Positions 31,198-43,329 are shown, numbered from the stretch's first letter. The stretch: DNA of 64,000 bases from Argyresthia goedartella (GCA_949825045.1 OX463809.1:9079501-9143500); one strand, 5' to 3'. Notes: generated from the sequence alone by a model not told the origin. Program-made: numbers and translations.

Positions 31198-32225
31198 ACA
31201 ATAACAGATTATACAGGTGTAGATACTATTACTGGGGACATAGGCAAAGTACAGCTGTTTGAACGCCAGGGCAGACTGCAGAGGTTTGGTCGCTCGATAA
31301 ATGAATCCCAGCATTTTGGAAGCTTTTAAAGCGATATGTTCGTAATGGTTCACGAAAGTGGGTTTGCTGTCCAAAATAAAGCCGAGGTCTCTAATTTGAT
31401 AAACCCTATCTGCTGAATTTTTAAGACATAATTAAATTGAATGTCAGACCGCTTTCTAGAAAAAGTGAGGCTCTGGCATTTCTTAGGGTTAAGATCCAGG
31501 CTGTTACGCTGGCAGTAATCACAGAGCCTGTGCAGGTCCTCCTCTAGATTGGGACAGTCTATCACGTCCCTGACAGGCATAAAAACTTTGGTGTCGTCGG
31601 CGTATCTAAAGCACGACGAAATATCGTAGAGGCAGACGTTGAAGAGGAACGGACCGAGATGTGAGCTTTGAGGCACACCTGAAGGGATAGGAGCGAGGCG
31701 GGAATGATAAGGACCAATACGGACAGCCTGACTACGATTCTTGAGATAGTATTCAAACCATCTGAGGAGATCGCCATGCACGCAGATTTGAAAAAGTTTA
31801 AGCAAAATTACGTCATGACTTAGTCTATCAAAGCATTTAGAGTAATCGGTGTACACGGCACCAACCTGAAGAGCAATTTCCATATGAACCGCCAACGAGT
31901 CCACAAACTCTACGAGGTTAGAGACGGTAGGATGCTTCCGCATGAACCTATTCTGTTCCGGTGGAATACTACGAGTTACAGTTGGTTATATTTGGTCGTG
32001 GACAATAAGTTCAAAGAGCTTGCTGAACACTGGCAACACAGATACTGGGCGGTAGTTTTCGGCGCTTAGCTTCGAACTTCCCTTGTGAATTCGTACAATA
32101 AATGCCCTTTTCCATTGGACTGGAAAAACGGTTTCACTGAGCGATCTTTGGAAAATAATATAAAGTGGAAGAGCAAGTTAGTCCGCGCAAAGACGAGTGA
32201 AAATAGGTGGAATAGGTGTTAATTT
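31190..32225 (-). pseudogene. Jockey-clade LINE reverse transcriptase, partial
   Basis: The minus strand encodes RT of the Jockey type. From right to left there is a diverged start near 32000-32225, then 'GAVYTDYSKCFDRLSH' (about 31830), 'SGVPQSSHLGPFLFNV' (about 31690), the catalytic FRYADDTKVF (about 31600), and 'LNPKKCQSLTF' (about 31490). After a frame change near 31360 comes 'KASKMLGFIYRATKP' (about 31300). The normal GVPQGS motif has Ser for Gly. The element lacks its 5' half, with endonuclease, and its 3' end. One or more frameshifts make it inactive. It is a different family from LINE-1. Confidence 0.8.
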
Positions 32226-32699
32226 TTTTCAAGTATTGATGAACCAAGCTTGTTGATAACTCCATACTACCCACATTGCCGACTTATGTATATATGTGAC
32301 CCAAACACGATCAAGTTTTACGTTTATAAATGAATTTTGAGTTTGGGTGTCACTTTTGGGGCGCAAATCAGAAAAAAAATATAAACAATATCGTTTGTGA
32401 AATCAAAGGGTTTGTTGCAAAGGTTTAAAAAAAACCGACTTTCAACCTCAAAATAGCACCGTTGCCGATTGATTTTGGGTTCTCAGGCGGAAAAAATATA
32501 TTCGCAACCCGTTCGAAAAGACTTCTATACGAACCTCGCTACGACCATCGCCTTCAGCTCGTGCCGTAAACTTCTCGGTTCGTAAATATGAGCCTTTGCG
32601 AACCCGTTGTTGTTTTAATTTTTTTAAATACCTACTTAATTCAAAATTATTAATTTTCTGTAAATATTAACATACAGTATGTTTAGAAAACGTAATTTT
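32226..32699. other. No recognised gene
   Basis: AT-rich stretch with no supported feature. Confidence 0.4.
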
Positions 32700-33095
32700 T
32701 CACCCCTTCTCCACAGATTGAATTTTAGATCTCTTTTAAATATAGATTTTGTTTAATTAGTATAAATATTACATATTTTAAATAATACGCATAAATAGAT
32801 TACAAAATGATTATGCGGGTTCTTGTGTAGAGTTAGATTAACAACATGCATATCGCTTTTAGATAAAGCAGTTTTTACATGTTTTTAAAATTACTCAAAT
32901 GGCAATTTCAAAAGCTGCAGAGGTAACTTACTGTAGCAGAAAATGCATCGACCCTTGTAAGAAATGCTAGCTTTCGCGAGTCTAAACCGGGGAAACTGGT
33001 CTGTGATTATTTCTTAGGTAAACATTACGGCTATAGCTAATTTTCGAAAAACATGTTGAAAGGTTCTTGCGTACATACATTATATTTTAAATAAA
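32700..33095 (-). mobile_element. LINE-1 3' fragment
   Basis: The reverse complement matches the last about 90 codons and the 3' UTR of the LINE at 34547-35825, from 'tgtatgtacgcaagaac' (33060-33078) to the stem-loop remnant near 32705. A short deletion removes part of the C-terminus. Confidence 0.7.
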
Positions 33096-33589
33096 AAGTT
33101 ATTTAAGAAAAAGACAAAGTAATACTTCTCCCCACCTCCTTATCTCCGAAACTACCAAAACACTACATGAATCCTTACTTAAATATATCAGGAAAATTAT
33201 TAAGAAATTATTTGTTTAAAGGGGAGGCACAATTGGAGGGCTTATCAAAAAATAACCTTTTCAAACTATATTGTGTCATAAGTCAAACGAAATTGCGAGG
33301 ATCTCATTGTTTTTCTTTATCAAAAAGTAATATGAAGTAGTTCAAAAAACGAACTACACTTTAATTACATAATAAAACCTTAAAAGTGGAATATTGGATT
33401 CACTTGTTACCGTGATAGGCTGATAACTTTTGAATGATGATTTTAATAAAATGTACCTACAAATCATCGCAGTGAAGTATACGACCACTTTGTTCAAAAC
33501 TCATTAAAATATGTCCGGTCGCTGGACTGGGTCCGAAACAACGAGTTGTGCTCCAAAACTAGAATAAAAAACGTAGCGGAATTAACGGC

Positions 33590-33745
33590 CGAATCGAAGT
33601 AACTTTTATGGAAAATTCCAGAGAGTTGCTCTGGAACCCGAATTCAAAACGAGGACGTGGTCGCTCCAGGAAGCGATGGAGTGACGAGCTGAGGGACCAC
33701 GGCAAGTTCTGGTGGGAAACAGCACAGGAGCGTGAGGAGTAGAAG
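33590..33745 (+). pseudogene. RTE-like LINE, C-terminal scrap
   Basis: The plus strand reads RGRSRKRWSDELRDHG at about 33650-33700 and WWETAQERE just after. This is the typical end of RTE-type LINE polymerases (GRP-KRW-DDL ... W...A..R). Nothing of the RT core is present. Confidence 0.65.
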
Positions 33746-34546
33746 AGAGGAAGCGAGGCTATAAATTTATTTACATACACAACATTATAGATAAAACCAA
33801 ACCATTGCACAAATTTCAAAGTAACCATTGACATTTACATTCTAGACAATATCAAATAATTTATCAGGTTATGTCAATTCAATAATATTATTTTCTCAAT
33901 CAATAACAACAACTCCATCATGCATTCTTGTCGCAGAACCTTCTACATTCACGAACAACAGCGCGTTGCCGCGCTCGGACTAGCGGAGAATGCCGGCGCG
34001 CCACCGTGTGGTACGTGCAGCGCGCATACCGCACTTTTAAGTGCTGCGTAGTCACTGTCGCCTCGTATCAATCGACACACCATCAGAAGCTGTTCGGTGT
34101 CATGTCTCACCTCTAGTGTGTTTTGTCCAAGAATAGCGAATATAAAAATGGATGGAATCGAATGCCTTTAGCATTCGATTCCTTTTGTATAGGTATCCTA
34201 CAAAAGCTTTGCGAACTTTCTCAAGTATAAGTACACTTTTGTGTGGATTCGAAACATCCGAGCTATATTCAAGTTAGGTTCTCACTAGGGCCATAGAGTA
34301 CTAATATAATTATTAATAATAAGCTTTGAACTAGCTCCATGTGGCTTGTGTAGCCAATATTCCTTGTGAATATCCTCGCGCATTGCGGACATGTAAGCAC
34401 GTCATTAATATAATACTGAGTTAGCACAGGTGATTGGGCTTTTAACTCATCGTGCTTGGTGTCGAGCTCGGCGCGTCGGTGGATTTCAAAGTCACGGTTT
34501 TAACCAAAGCCCTCGGGTCTGAGGGCGGCTTGATTCTGCCACTTCA
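33746..34546. other. No recognised gene; GC-rich patch
   Basis: 33930-34120 is GC-richer than its surroundings and open for about 62 codons on the plus strand, without motifs. A promoter, exon or repeat cannot be told apart. Confidence 0.35.
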
Positions 34547-35563
34547 GTGTTCCGCACGCGATCAGACCATCTGATATTCATTATCTTGCGAAGACATCTG
34601 AGGTGGAAACGATCTGATGGATCGGATGTAAAAATTGGCGTTCCACAAGGTTCCATATTAGGTCCTTTCTTGTTCCTGGTATATATTAACGATCTGCCTT
34701 TCATGGTGGAGAAATTAAGTGACATATTATTTGCTGATGATACTTCAATGGTCTTCAAAATTGAAAGACAAAAAGCAGATTTTGATGATGTTAATGGTGT
34801 ATTGTCTTTAACCTTGAATTGGTTCACAGTTAATAATTTATTGTTAAACGCTGGTAAAACCAAGTGTATCAAATTCTCACTTCCAAATGTCAGGCAAGTT
34901 GAGACCAGTTTAGTGTTAGACAACAGCACGTTAGAATTAGTAAATGATACGAAGTTTCTTGGCATAACCATTGATAGCAAATTGCAGTGGGGACCCCACA
35001 TAGATAAATTGGCTGGTAAATTAAGTTCTGCGGCTTACGCTGTTAGGAACATCAGACAAAGCACGGATGTGGCTACATCTAGGCTAGTATATTTTAGTTA
35101 CTTTCATAGTGTGATGTCCTATGGTATCTTGTTGTGGGGGAAAGCAGCGGATATTCAAACTATTTTTATTTTACAGAAAAGAGCTATTCGAGCAATTTAT
35201 AATTTAAAACGAACAGACTCCTTAAGAGGGCTTTTTAAAGAAATTGACATACTAACAGTAGCTAGTCAATTTATTTTCGAAAATATAATGTATGTACGCA
35301 AGAACCTTACAACATTGTCCAAAATAAGCGATAGCTGTAATGTTAACCTAAGAAATAATCACAGACTGTGTGCGCCCCGATTTAGAATCGCGAAGGTTAG
35401 CAATTCTTTCAAGGATCAGTGCATTCTCTACTATAATAAGATACCTCTGGAGATTTTGAAATTGCCATTTGAGCAATTTAAAAAGCATGTTAAAGCGACT
35501 TTGTCAAAAAAGGGATATTACAATGTTCAAGATTACTTAAATGACAGGACTGTATGGGGTTAA
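34547..35563 (+). CDS. LINE-1 reverse transcriptase, C-terminal half (338 codons)
   Basis: An open frame with no stop. True homology starts at about residue 24. The RT block '[19 protein letters not shown]' is at about residues 32-50, the catalytic [10 protein letters not shown] at about 61-70, '[15 protein letters not shown]' at about 95-109 and '[17 protein letters not shown]' at about 135-151. The thumb-like region '[19 protein letters not shown]' is at about 184-202, followed by the C-terminal 'RAIRAIYNL'. It is the region from RT motif 4 onward; the endonuclease and the first RT motifs are absent. The uninterrupted frame suggests a rather young copy. It lies alone, with no first ORF. Confidence 0.85.
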   Translation: MFRTRSDHLIFIILRRHLRWKRSDGSDVKIGVPQGSILGPFLFLVYINDLPFMVEKLSDILFADDTSMVFKIERQKADFDDVNGVLSLTLNWFTVNNLLLNAGKTKCIKFSLPNVRQVETSLVLDNSTLELVNDTKFLGITIDSKLQWGPHIDKLAGKLSSAAYAVRNIRQSTDVATSRLVYFSYFHSVMSYGILLWGKAADIQTIFILQKRAIRAIYNLKRTDSLRGLFKEIDILTVASQFIFENIMYVRKNLTTLSKISDSCNVNLRNNHRLCAPRFRIAKVSNSFKDQCILYYNKIPLEILKLPFEQFKKHVKATLSKKGYYNVQDYLNDRTVWG

Positions 35564-35696
35564 TCTAGCTCAACACAGGCCTTGCTGTTAATAATTTTGT
35601 AATTATTTATTCCTGCTTATTAATCATAATAATTATTTTTTTCATATTTGTAATAGTTAAGTACAACCTATTTTTAAAAGAGATCTAAAAATCAAT

Positions 35697-35730
35697 CTGT
35701 GGGAGTTTCTACGCCCTTCTTCTCCCACAG
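35697..35730 (+). promoter_or_regulatory. 3' UTR stem-loop of LINE-1
   Basis: Perfect 9-bp arms ctgtgggag / ctcccacag around a 16-nt loop. The same arms are kept in the copy at 3417-3450, and shortened in those at 570-595 and 10940-10970. A conserved stem-loop near the tail is the kind of structure that LINE RTs bind on their own RNA. Confidence 0.6.
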
Positions 35731-35825
35731 TGGTCCAATGTAGAGAAGAGGCAAAATTGACGTTTGATAAGTATATGTAAATATCTACAGTAATAAAGTA
35801 CTTTGACTTTGACTTTGACTTTGAA

Positions 35826-36367
35826 ACCTAGCATGCGGATAATTATTAATATATTAGTAAAGCTACGGCCGTGTTAAAAAGCTGGACGAGACCCAAATTA
35901 TGGAATGCCTTATTAATTCATATCACAAACCCTAATCTTTTGAAGCATTCTTTGACTAAAGTTCTCATGTGGTCGTGGACTGTAAGTTGAGGGTCGAACG
36001 TAACACCGAGGTCCTTCATCGAATGCACTCGAGTCATATTAGACTCTGCCGAGTGTATACGTCACGCTAATAAACCAAGGAGAACGCGTGAAGGACACTA
36101 TACAATACTTCTCAATATTGAATAGGAGTTTGTTGATCACACTCCATCCATAAACCGTATCTATAGGTAGATCTTCCTGTAGTAGCCTATAATCACCCTC
36201 TAACTTCACGGGAAGTACCAGTTTCAGATAGTCCGCATACACAAGGCATTGAGCGTGTCGTAACTCAGTTTTATCATGATGATATAAAACATCGGATCAA
36301 CGCTATAGCCCAGCAGTAGGAAGAATAGGCGAATAATAATATTAAAATCCGTCCACTTGTTTCAGTG
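35826..36367. other. No recognised gene
   Basis: Minus-strand pieces near 35950-36240 (such as 'VRMHSMKDLGVTFDPQLT') resemble the post-RT part of a LINE and are probably another decayed fragment. Confidence 0.4.
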
Positions 36368-36682
36368 TTAAGCTGGCTTCCCACGGTGCGTGATAATGCG
36401 GACAGGCGCGACCCATCCCGCACCGACGCACCATGGGAAGAGTATCGTCCGTTGTAGCGCAGACACGTCCGTCGCGGTGAGTCCGATCCGCGGCGAGTCG
36501 GTAACTTCAAAGGTGCGGTGCGAGCTCGTGCTGAGTGCTGAACAAGATGGCTTCGAATCTCAAGACCCACACAGACTGACATGCACCGTTGGAAGAGCCT
36601 CGTGTGCAATGCGTGGCTGTCCGTAGTCGTCGGCCGTGCGCGATAATCCGCAGAATCACGCACCGTGGGAAACCAGCTTTAA
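36368..36682. mobile_element. MITE with TTAA flanks (piggyBac-like)
   Basis: Inverted ends of about 25-30 bp (gctggcttcccacggtgcgt... and its complement with one mismatch) are bounded by TTAA at 36368-36371 and 36679-36682. TTAA target duplications are the rule for the piggyBac superfamily. The interior is GC-rich with no transposase. Confidence 0.65.
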
Positions 36683-36787
36683 AGTGTCACGGGCAGAAAG
36701 ACGCTTCAAACTTTTAACACCCCTTCTTTTTCGTCGGGGGTTAAAATGACCATTCCCGCCTTATCTCCAAAGCTACTATACTATATA

Positions 36788-37080
36788 TAAATGTAGCCCA
36801 TTAATGTTCCCACCGAGGGGCACAGGCCTTTACCCGGATACGAATAATATTAAGCCATACTCCACCACGCTGGCTCAGTGAGGGTTGATGGAGGGCTTTT
36901 AAGATCACTGTCATATAGCGATAGTAGCCGGGACCAACGCCTTAACGTGCCATCCAAAACACGGAACGTCCGTTAATGTACTTAAGATAAATTAATTATC
37001 TCATTGGTACACGGTCAGGATTCGGACCTGCATCTCCAGTGTAAGAAGCAAGCGTGAAACCCATTAGACCACGGAGATCT
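36788..37080 (-). mobile_element. SINE-B, uninterrupted
   Basis: The minus strand starts 'ctccgtggtctaatgggttt' with A and B boxes, the spacer 'ataattaatttatcttaag' and the full body to 'aatgggctacat'. It is the reference copy that shows the split of the one at 8337. Confidence 0.8.
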
Positions 37081-37964
37081 ATACTATATAATACTACTAT
37101 ATAATCTACATAATTTTGAATTTTTTATTCAAAAGTTATTGAATAAAAAACCACATACCTCCTTATGTCAAAACCTGACCTTTTGAAAAAAATAACTTAA
37201 AAGGGCATTTCTTAAAATAATACAGGAAAACTGCTGAGAAATTTATGGTTAAAGAATATGGCAGCAAACTGGCAAAACAGTTTTTCGCAGTGGTAAGGAA
37301 CCCTTCGTGCGCTAGTCTGATTCGCAGTGGGCCAGTATTTATTTTTATTAGTACCTCGTAGCCCCGATTCTAACCATTCTATTTGATATTTATCGTTTCT
37401 TACTTTTCGTGAATAATACGCAATATTGCGTAGCCCCTTAATCGAATCTTATACTTTATAAAAAAGGAAATTTGGTATTTCGAAGCACGTTTCTGTCGAG
37501 CTGAAATGTTTCAGGATTTTTTTCCCTTTTTCATATCTCGCAGTCACATTCAAATTCCTGTTCGTAATATCGAGTTCAATAAACTTTGAATCAATACATG
37601 ACATTCTGACTTTCTGCTGTATGGAAATAATAAATGGTGTAATTTTAAATATTGACACTCGGTGAAAACCGCTACAAATAAAAAAGGGAAATACTAAACT
37701 GCACATCAAAATACTCATTTGCACGGAAAATATCAGGGTAAATTGCAGCGGTTGCGCGTGCAGCGCCACGTAAGAGTTCGTATATAATTAGCGTTATTTG
37801 ATACGACTTTATTTTTAATATAATCTGCCCTGTTAAATGGGCTTTAGCAATGCGAGATCACATACGATATAAAATGAAATTAAAAGCAACATGATGTATC
37901 GTCCTAATCAAGATTAGCTATTGTATTTACAGCTGCTGTAAATTAATCTATTTCTATTTACAAG
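37081..37964. other. No recognised gene
   Basis: The minus-strand open frame 37449-37769 (106 codons) has no motif that I know. Confidence 0.45.
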
Positions 37965-38345
37965 CGCAAACTCATCGACATGTGTTGTGTATCCTGCCTA
38001 TCCTAACCTACGGCGCTCAGACATGGTCTTTGACCGAACTTCAAAATCCCAAACTCAAGGTTTGCCAGCGAGCAATGGACCGCAGCATCCTAAGAGTTCG
38101 CAGGACAGACTACGTAAGGAACATCACATTGCGCTTCGTAACTGGCATCGCTAATGTCGGTGCACAGACCGCCAAGCTGAAGTGGAACTTTGATGGAAGA
38201 TGGGTGAAAATCACCACTAAATGGGTGACACAAGACGGCTACCGGCAGGCCTGAACGGAGATGGCGGGATGACCTGGGCAAGTTTCTGCCGGGGTGGCCG
38301 GATGTGGCGCAGTCCAGGGACATGAAAAAATTACAACCCACCTCG
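37965..38345 (+). pseudogene. RTE-like LINE, C-terminal part of the polymerase
   Basis: The plus strand reads 'ILPILTYGAQTWSLTELQ', 'KVCQRAMDRSILRVRRTDY', 'AKLKWNFDGRW' and then, after a stop and frame change near 38255, 'RWRDDLGKFLPGW'-like residues. This is the standard C-terminus of RTE-type LINE polymerases. The RT core is missing and the frame is broken. Confidence 0.8.
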
Positions 38346-38734
38346 TTAATTTTCCGGGGTCCGTGAAAAACATACGGACGCCAAGATTAGTAGCTAGTGA
38401 AGGCTCTATACGGTCCGTATTCGTATACTTGAGCTAAGTAGTACTTTTCGCACGGCCAGTTTTACGTGGTCTGCTCGAGAGTTAGCTCACCTAGGAGCCT
38501 GGTCGTATTAACATCTGGGGGCAGAACCTCTAATGTAGTATGTAAAGAGGTACTTTAAGTATATAAATCAAAAAAGAAAAAGTCTTACAACTGTGAAAAG
38601 CAACCTAAAAATGTTTTCTCAGTTTAAAAGGTTTCAATTGGTTCGAAATATATTGACTAGAAAAAAACTAAAATAATGCGGGCGAAGCCGCGAGCAAAAG
38701 CTAGTAGGGTGTATAAATTACATAATTAATTAAT

Positions 38735-39205
38735 ATACTTAGTCATTATAGGAAATGTTAAAAGGAAGAAGCAGGGAGTTGGGAGAAGAAAGACATCGTG
38801 GCTCACTAATATACAAGGTGACATTCAATTAGCCGACCATATTTTGGGGAATAATAGTACCCATCAGTATGAACAACTTTCCCCAAGAAACATATGGTCG
38901 CAAATGAAAAAAAAATCGTCCTGAGGGACGGTACATTGACCCGATCAGCTGATTACAAGTTACTAAGGGAAGCCAAACAAAATTTTTCGTTTAGGACCAT
39001 ATGTTTCTTGGGGAAAGTTGTTCATAATAATGGGTATTATCATACCCTAAAATATGGTCCGCTAATTAAATGTCAGCTTGTATACGAAAATGGACCAGTG
39101 TAGCCGGCGTCGAAGACCAGTTCCGCCAGGCGAAAGACCGAGTGGGATATTCAGAGCACGTCCAGCAGTGTAGAGGCAGCGGAAGAAGAAGAAGACATTT
39201 TTGAA
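38735..39205 (+). pseudogene. LINE C-terminal fragment, split by a MITE
   Basis: Left piece about 38735-38813 ('GVGRRKTSWLTNI') and right piece 39085-39205 ('RKWTSVAGVEDQFRQAKDR') are the two halves of a C-terminus typical of another LINE class (GRRK-SWL-NIR-WT). The MITE at 38814-39080 separates them exactly, with a short target duplication. Confidence 0.7.
38814..39080. mobile_element. MITE with ~86-bp inverted ends
   Basis: The left arm to 38899 and the right arm from 38995 are inverted copies at high identity ('caaggtgacatt', 'gaccatatttt', and a perfect run over 'aacaactttccccaagaaac'). The loop is about 95 bp. TATA stands on both sides (38810-38813 and 39081-39084), the likely duplication. 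No coding sequence. Confidence 0.8.
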
Positions 39206-40044
39206 TGTACATTACAAACACTCCTGTATAGCATCAGTTATGTTTTGATGCGTACGGCTGATATCATGAAGACAAGCTGGTGACAAGGCCACCCTCCGTT
39301 ACCCCTTAATTCAGAACAAACCTATAATGATCGATCAAGACCCACAATTCAATCACTCCGCAAAGTGAAAAGAAGCTGGAAACTTTTAAAAGCTTTTAAT
39401 TACTGTAGTCCAAGCGTTTAGCCCCGCTAGTGACGCGGCGGACGTTCAAATGCGAGAAGCGTATTTCTTATAGGAAAGTAGTATATGGGTCGTTTTTATA
39501 TGTTTCTGACATCGCTTTTTCTAGTTCCCACGACACAGGGTATCCTAGTGTGGGGCCAGAGTCAATGTATGTGCCTGGTTGTAAAATAAAATAAAGATAA
39601 TGATGTTGTTTATATAAATGTTATGTTAAGTTGATGGGTCAAATAAATATTATAGAATGGAATACATAACATACCTACATAAAAACATGCTCACGCCTAT
39701 TTCCCGGAAGAGGGGTAGGCAGAGACTAAATAACTCTACCTGCTACGATCCTGGCATACATCTCTCGCTTCTTCATCATTCAAAAGTCTCTTCATGCAAG
39801 CTCGCCCCTTCACTAACAAATCGCCGATTTGGTCTTTATAGGACCTTCACCAGTAGAGATAAAACCAATTGTATAATTTGTGTGGAGATTTAAGACTTGT
39901 ATTTGGCGCCAGCTTAAATTCTAAGCCTCTTCTGGGCGGGAAGCTTACGCTAAAGCTAACACTTTATACGTAATAGTAAATATGTTTTCCGCCGCTACAG
40001 TTGAGGCGATAAACAGAACACAACAATTTAATGTAAACATGATG
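39206..40044. other. Only a SINE-C scrap recognised
   Basis: 39527-39592 has 'cccacgacacagggtatcct', 'gtgtggggccagagtcaatg' and an A-rich end, which is the 3' part of SINE-C. The remainder has no supported gene. Confidence 0.5.
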
Positions 40045-40203
40045 ATGCCCTGTGTTGTGGGAACCAGAAACAGCGACGTAACACACATATAATCATCCAA
40101 GAACAGTATTTTTTTTTCACCCCAGCCGGGATCGGAACCCGGGTCCTCTCGCTTGGGAGGCACCGAAGACCCGAACCGCAATGCCACAGGGGTCATGTGA
40201 CTC
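40045..40203 (-). mobile_element. SINE-C (tRNA-like head)
   Basis: The minus strand gives a tRNA-like head with 'gcggttcgggtcttcggtg', B box 'gggttccgatcccgg', then 'cgtcgctgtttctggttcc' and 'cacaacacagggcatcat'. It matches 59011-59192. Confidence 0.7.
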
Positions 40204-41208
40204 ACATCTTGAAGAGAACGCGTCTGTGCGAGTAAGTATTTGCCGTCTCAACTGTATCTGCGATTCCTATACCTTATGAATTATTAACATTTTTACGCTA
40301 ATTCCGGACTGCATAAAGCGCTACATGACTGACATAATAATACTTGTAGAAGATACGAGCAGTCACACCCGTCTCACTATCGAGCGACGTTGTTCATTCA
40401 AGCCTTTTTATGAAAGAGTGAAGTTTGTTTTTAAGGACATCACACACTGCTATATCATGTGCAAATCACAAGGGAAGCACAAGTATCTGCCTCCACTGCA
40501 TCAGGCCCAGTTCCTCTAGCATTCCAAATACGTCAGATTTTGGAGACCTAAAGTTTGGTCCTCGTCGCCTCAAATTCAAATTCAAAATTCAAAAAGAATT
40601 TATTTGCATAAGAAACACATAGGTTACATCTGGAGAATGTCAAATCTTAAACTATCCCATACATAAGATATAGGGAAATATAGAACTGAATTTGAATTCC
40701 GTCACCCCAATGTTTTAGATGCTGGAGGCAAAGAGGTGACTAGAAACCTCCAGCTTTATACGTTATATTTTACAGAATTGGACCTTCCCAAGTCGTCATC
40801 GTCACTGAGCGGTCATTGTGCTAGCGGAATTGGGCGCCTGTTCGGCGGCCAGTTCAATTCTGAGCGCGCCCGGCGTTGCGTGCTAGAATTCGGTTTTATA
40901 TTTCACGTTATTTTAACCTCCTCTGTGTAATGTGGCGTTTACTCTTCCTGTTTCCATAATGTTATTTATCAAAACAAGCGCTTTTACCTTTTTTAAAGAA
41001 TTTCATGTGAGTATAATACAGTTGATAGAGATACTGAGTTTCTGCAATCGTACGTATGCGCAATTTTGCATAGGTTGTGCAGAAGTCATAACAAAATTGC
41101 TTAAATTGTGGGTATATCAAGCTGATAATTAATTTGTTGTGTTAATTGGAAGTGTATTTCAGAGAAAAAAATCACAACTACAAGGTTTTTTAGTTTTAAC
41201 CAGTTAAT
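40204..41208. other. No recognised gene
   Basis: About 1 kb without a supported feature. Short open frames at 40736-40930 and 40932-41132 carry no motif. Confidence 0.45.
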
Positions 41209-41447
41209 TTAATAGATATTAGTAAATAACCAGCAACCCTGTCGTCTAAAACGAGATGTACGTTGGGTCAAATCCGGTAGTCCTGATTTTATGCTAACTT
41301 GTTTATGATATTGGAATAATGAATAGTCCAAGTTTGTTACCTCTAGTGCCCAACGCAACCTTGTTATAAATAAAAAACACATTTTCTCCTTTAATTCAGT
41401 TTTTGGCGATTTTGAGTCTAAAGGACTAATTTTACGATATAACACCT
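41209..41447 (-). repeat. Family G, inverted arm 1
   Basis: The minus-strand frame reads 'RLRWALEVTNLDYSLFQYHK' and 'GLPDLTQ'. The opposite arm at 42254-42500 encodes a related peptide on the plus strand. Not recognised as a known protein. Confidence 0.5.
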
Positions 41448-42253
41448 AATACAATAAACAATAAAAATACCTATAATTCTTGTCTCAACTTCATTTTACT
41501 ATAATCAATAGTTTTAGCGTACGAGCGCCACAAAGTCTACTTTAACTTACGTTTTGACCAAAAATACATTTTCACGTCACCATCAAGCGGCAGAAGTAAT
41601 TGGCGCATTTTTCAAGCTTCCATAGCTGAAAGGAGCCCAATTAGACTCTAAGTCTATGCCTCAGATGTCCGTCCCGTCCGTCCGTCCATCCGTCATTCCG
41701 TTCGTACGTACATTCTGCCGTCTGTCTATCAGCGGGCTATATCTGAAGAACCGGAATAGCTAGACAGTTGAAATGTTCACAAATGTTTTATTTTCTCAAT
41801 TTTAAACCATAAACGTTTTAAAAAAGTAAGGAGGCCCATACAAGGCATGCGTTTTTCTTGTAGGTACGCCTTTTTTCGTGATGTTACTACAAATTTGCTA
41901 TTTTCGTATTTTTTCTTTACTCGTGCTTGTTTTTTTTTAAATATACGACCTTGCTTCTTGTCAAGTAAAGTACCCTATAGGATATATTTTGATACCAGGG
42001 AGTGTCGAAATATGCGGCAATATTGTGATATATCTTTTGATTGCGTTGACTTTTAGAAGTTTGATTTTTTCACAATTCTATGTTACTGCATACATGCGTA
42101 ATTGATACCAATTTCAACTAGACACCTTCACGTGTTCCTGAGAAAAGAGGTCTAAGAAAGAAAAAGGAAAAAAAGGTCGGACGGACGGACAGACAGACGG
42201 ACGGAATACGAAGTGATCCTCAGGAATTAAAATAAATGTTCTCGTGTTCATTT

Positions 42254-42500
42254 TATTATGTAATATGGTAAAACTAGTCCTATTAGGCTTAAAATCGCCA
42301 AAAACTGAAATAAAGGTGTTTTTTCGATTTGTCGAGGTTGCATTCGGCGGTCGAGGTCACAAACTCGGATTATACATCGGGACAATATCATAATCAAGTC
42401 ATTTCACAATCAGAATTACCGGGTTTGACGCAAGGTCTGATGTTGAAGGTTACTGATAATAAAGAACCCGTAACCAAAATATATACGACTACATTTGGCA
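42254..42500 (+). repeat. Family G, inverted arm 2
   Basis: The plus strand frame reads 'RLHSAVEVTNSDYTSGQYHN' and 'ELPGLTQ', similar in order and spacing to arm 1. The DNA also matches in blocks (aaaatcgccaaaaactgaa). The 800-bp spacer holds TCCG/GGAC microsatellite tracts (41665-41720 and 42176-42206). Confidence 0.5.
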
Positions 42501-42540
42501 CACTACATTATTTAATAATAGGGCGGAGGTAGCGTGCAAT

Positions 42541-42566
42541 ATATTCTATTCTATTCTATTCTATTA
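42541..42566. repeat. (TTCTA)n microsatellite
   Basis: Five tandem 'ttcta/attct' pentamers. Confidence 0.8.
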
Positions 42567-43329
42567 AAGTTTATGAAATAACAACAGTTTCCGTTTAATT
42601 AAAATTATTATAGACTAACCACAACTGCCAACCCCGACCTACTGCGTCCATGTTCTAGAAAATGAACGTTTCGTTTCAGTTTGTATGGTAATAGGTAACA
42701 TCGTGATGTTAAGGCGCTTGTCTACACCCTGACTGATAAACGAGCGCTATCAGCGAGTGATGAAGTAACAGAATATTTTCCTTAGGGTTGGGAGGGTTGG
42801 ATGGGATGGAGAGAAAATATTGAAAAACGCAAAGGGAAAACAGCCTTATAACAGTTTTATTCAATTCATCCTTTTTCCAATAGATGGCATTGTTAATCCA
42901 ATAGTTTTTGACAGAACGACGTCTATAGGGTTGGGTTAGGTAGTGTAACGAGATAACTCGGGAATAAATATTTTTCATTTCGATGACACGAGATAACGCG
43001 TTAATTAATAGTTTTTGACCGTCTAGGCGTGGTAGTTGTGGGGTTCATGTACGGACGGCTAATGAAATAAGTGTTCTTACCTAAAAGAGGGCACGACTGG
43101 TAAATCTAGTTACCAGAAATTACTAAAAAAAAAAAAATTAAACAACAGTTTCTCGACAGTGTTTATATATTTTATTGATTTTAACCTGGGATGTAATTAC
43201 ATGACAACAACAACAACAACATGACAACAATTTATATGACTTGACTATAACCAAAACTCGGACATTTTGTAAACCAATTCGGACACTCTTGTAACCAAAC
43301 TTAAATTGTGAAGGAATTGTCCAAAGGGT

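Larger units (their letters stand above)
34547..35825 (+). mobile_element. CR1/Jockey-like LINE, best copy of family LINE-1 (5'-truncated)
   Basis: It begins inside the RT domain and carries on to a complete 3' end: coding region to 35563, about 240 bp of 3' UTR with a stem-loop (35697-35730), and a (CTTTGA)n tail at 35801-35825. 5' truncation with an intact tail is the mark of target-primed reverse transcription. Five further fragments of this family are in the window. Confidence 0.88.
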
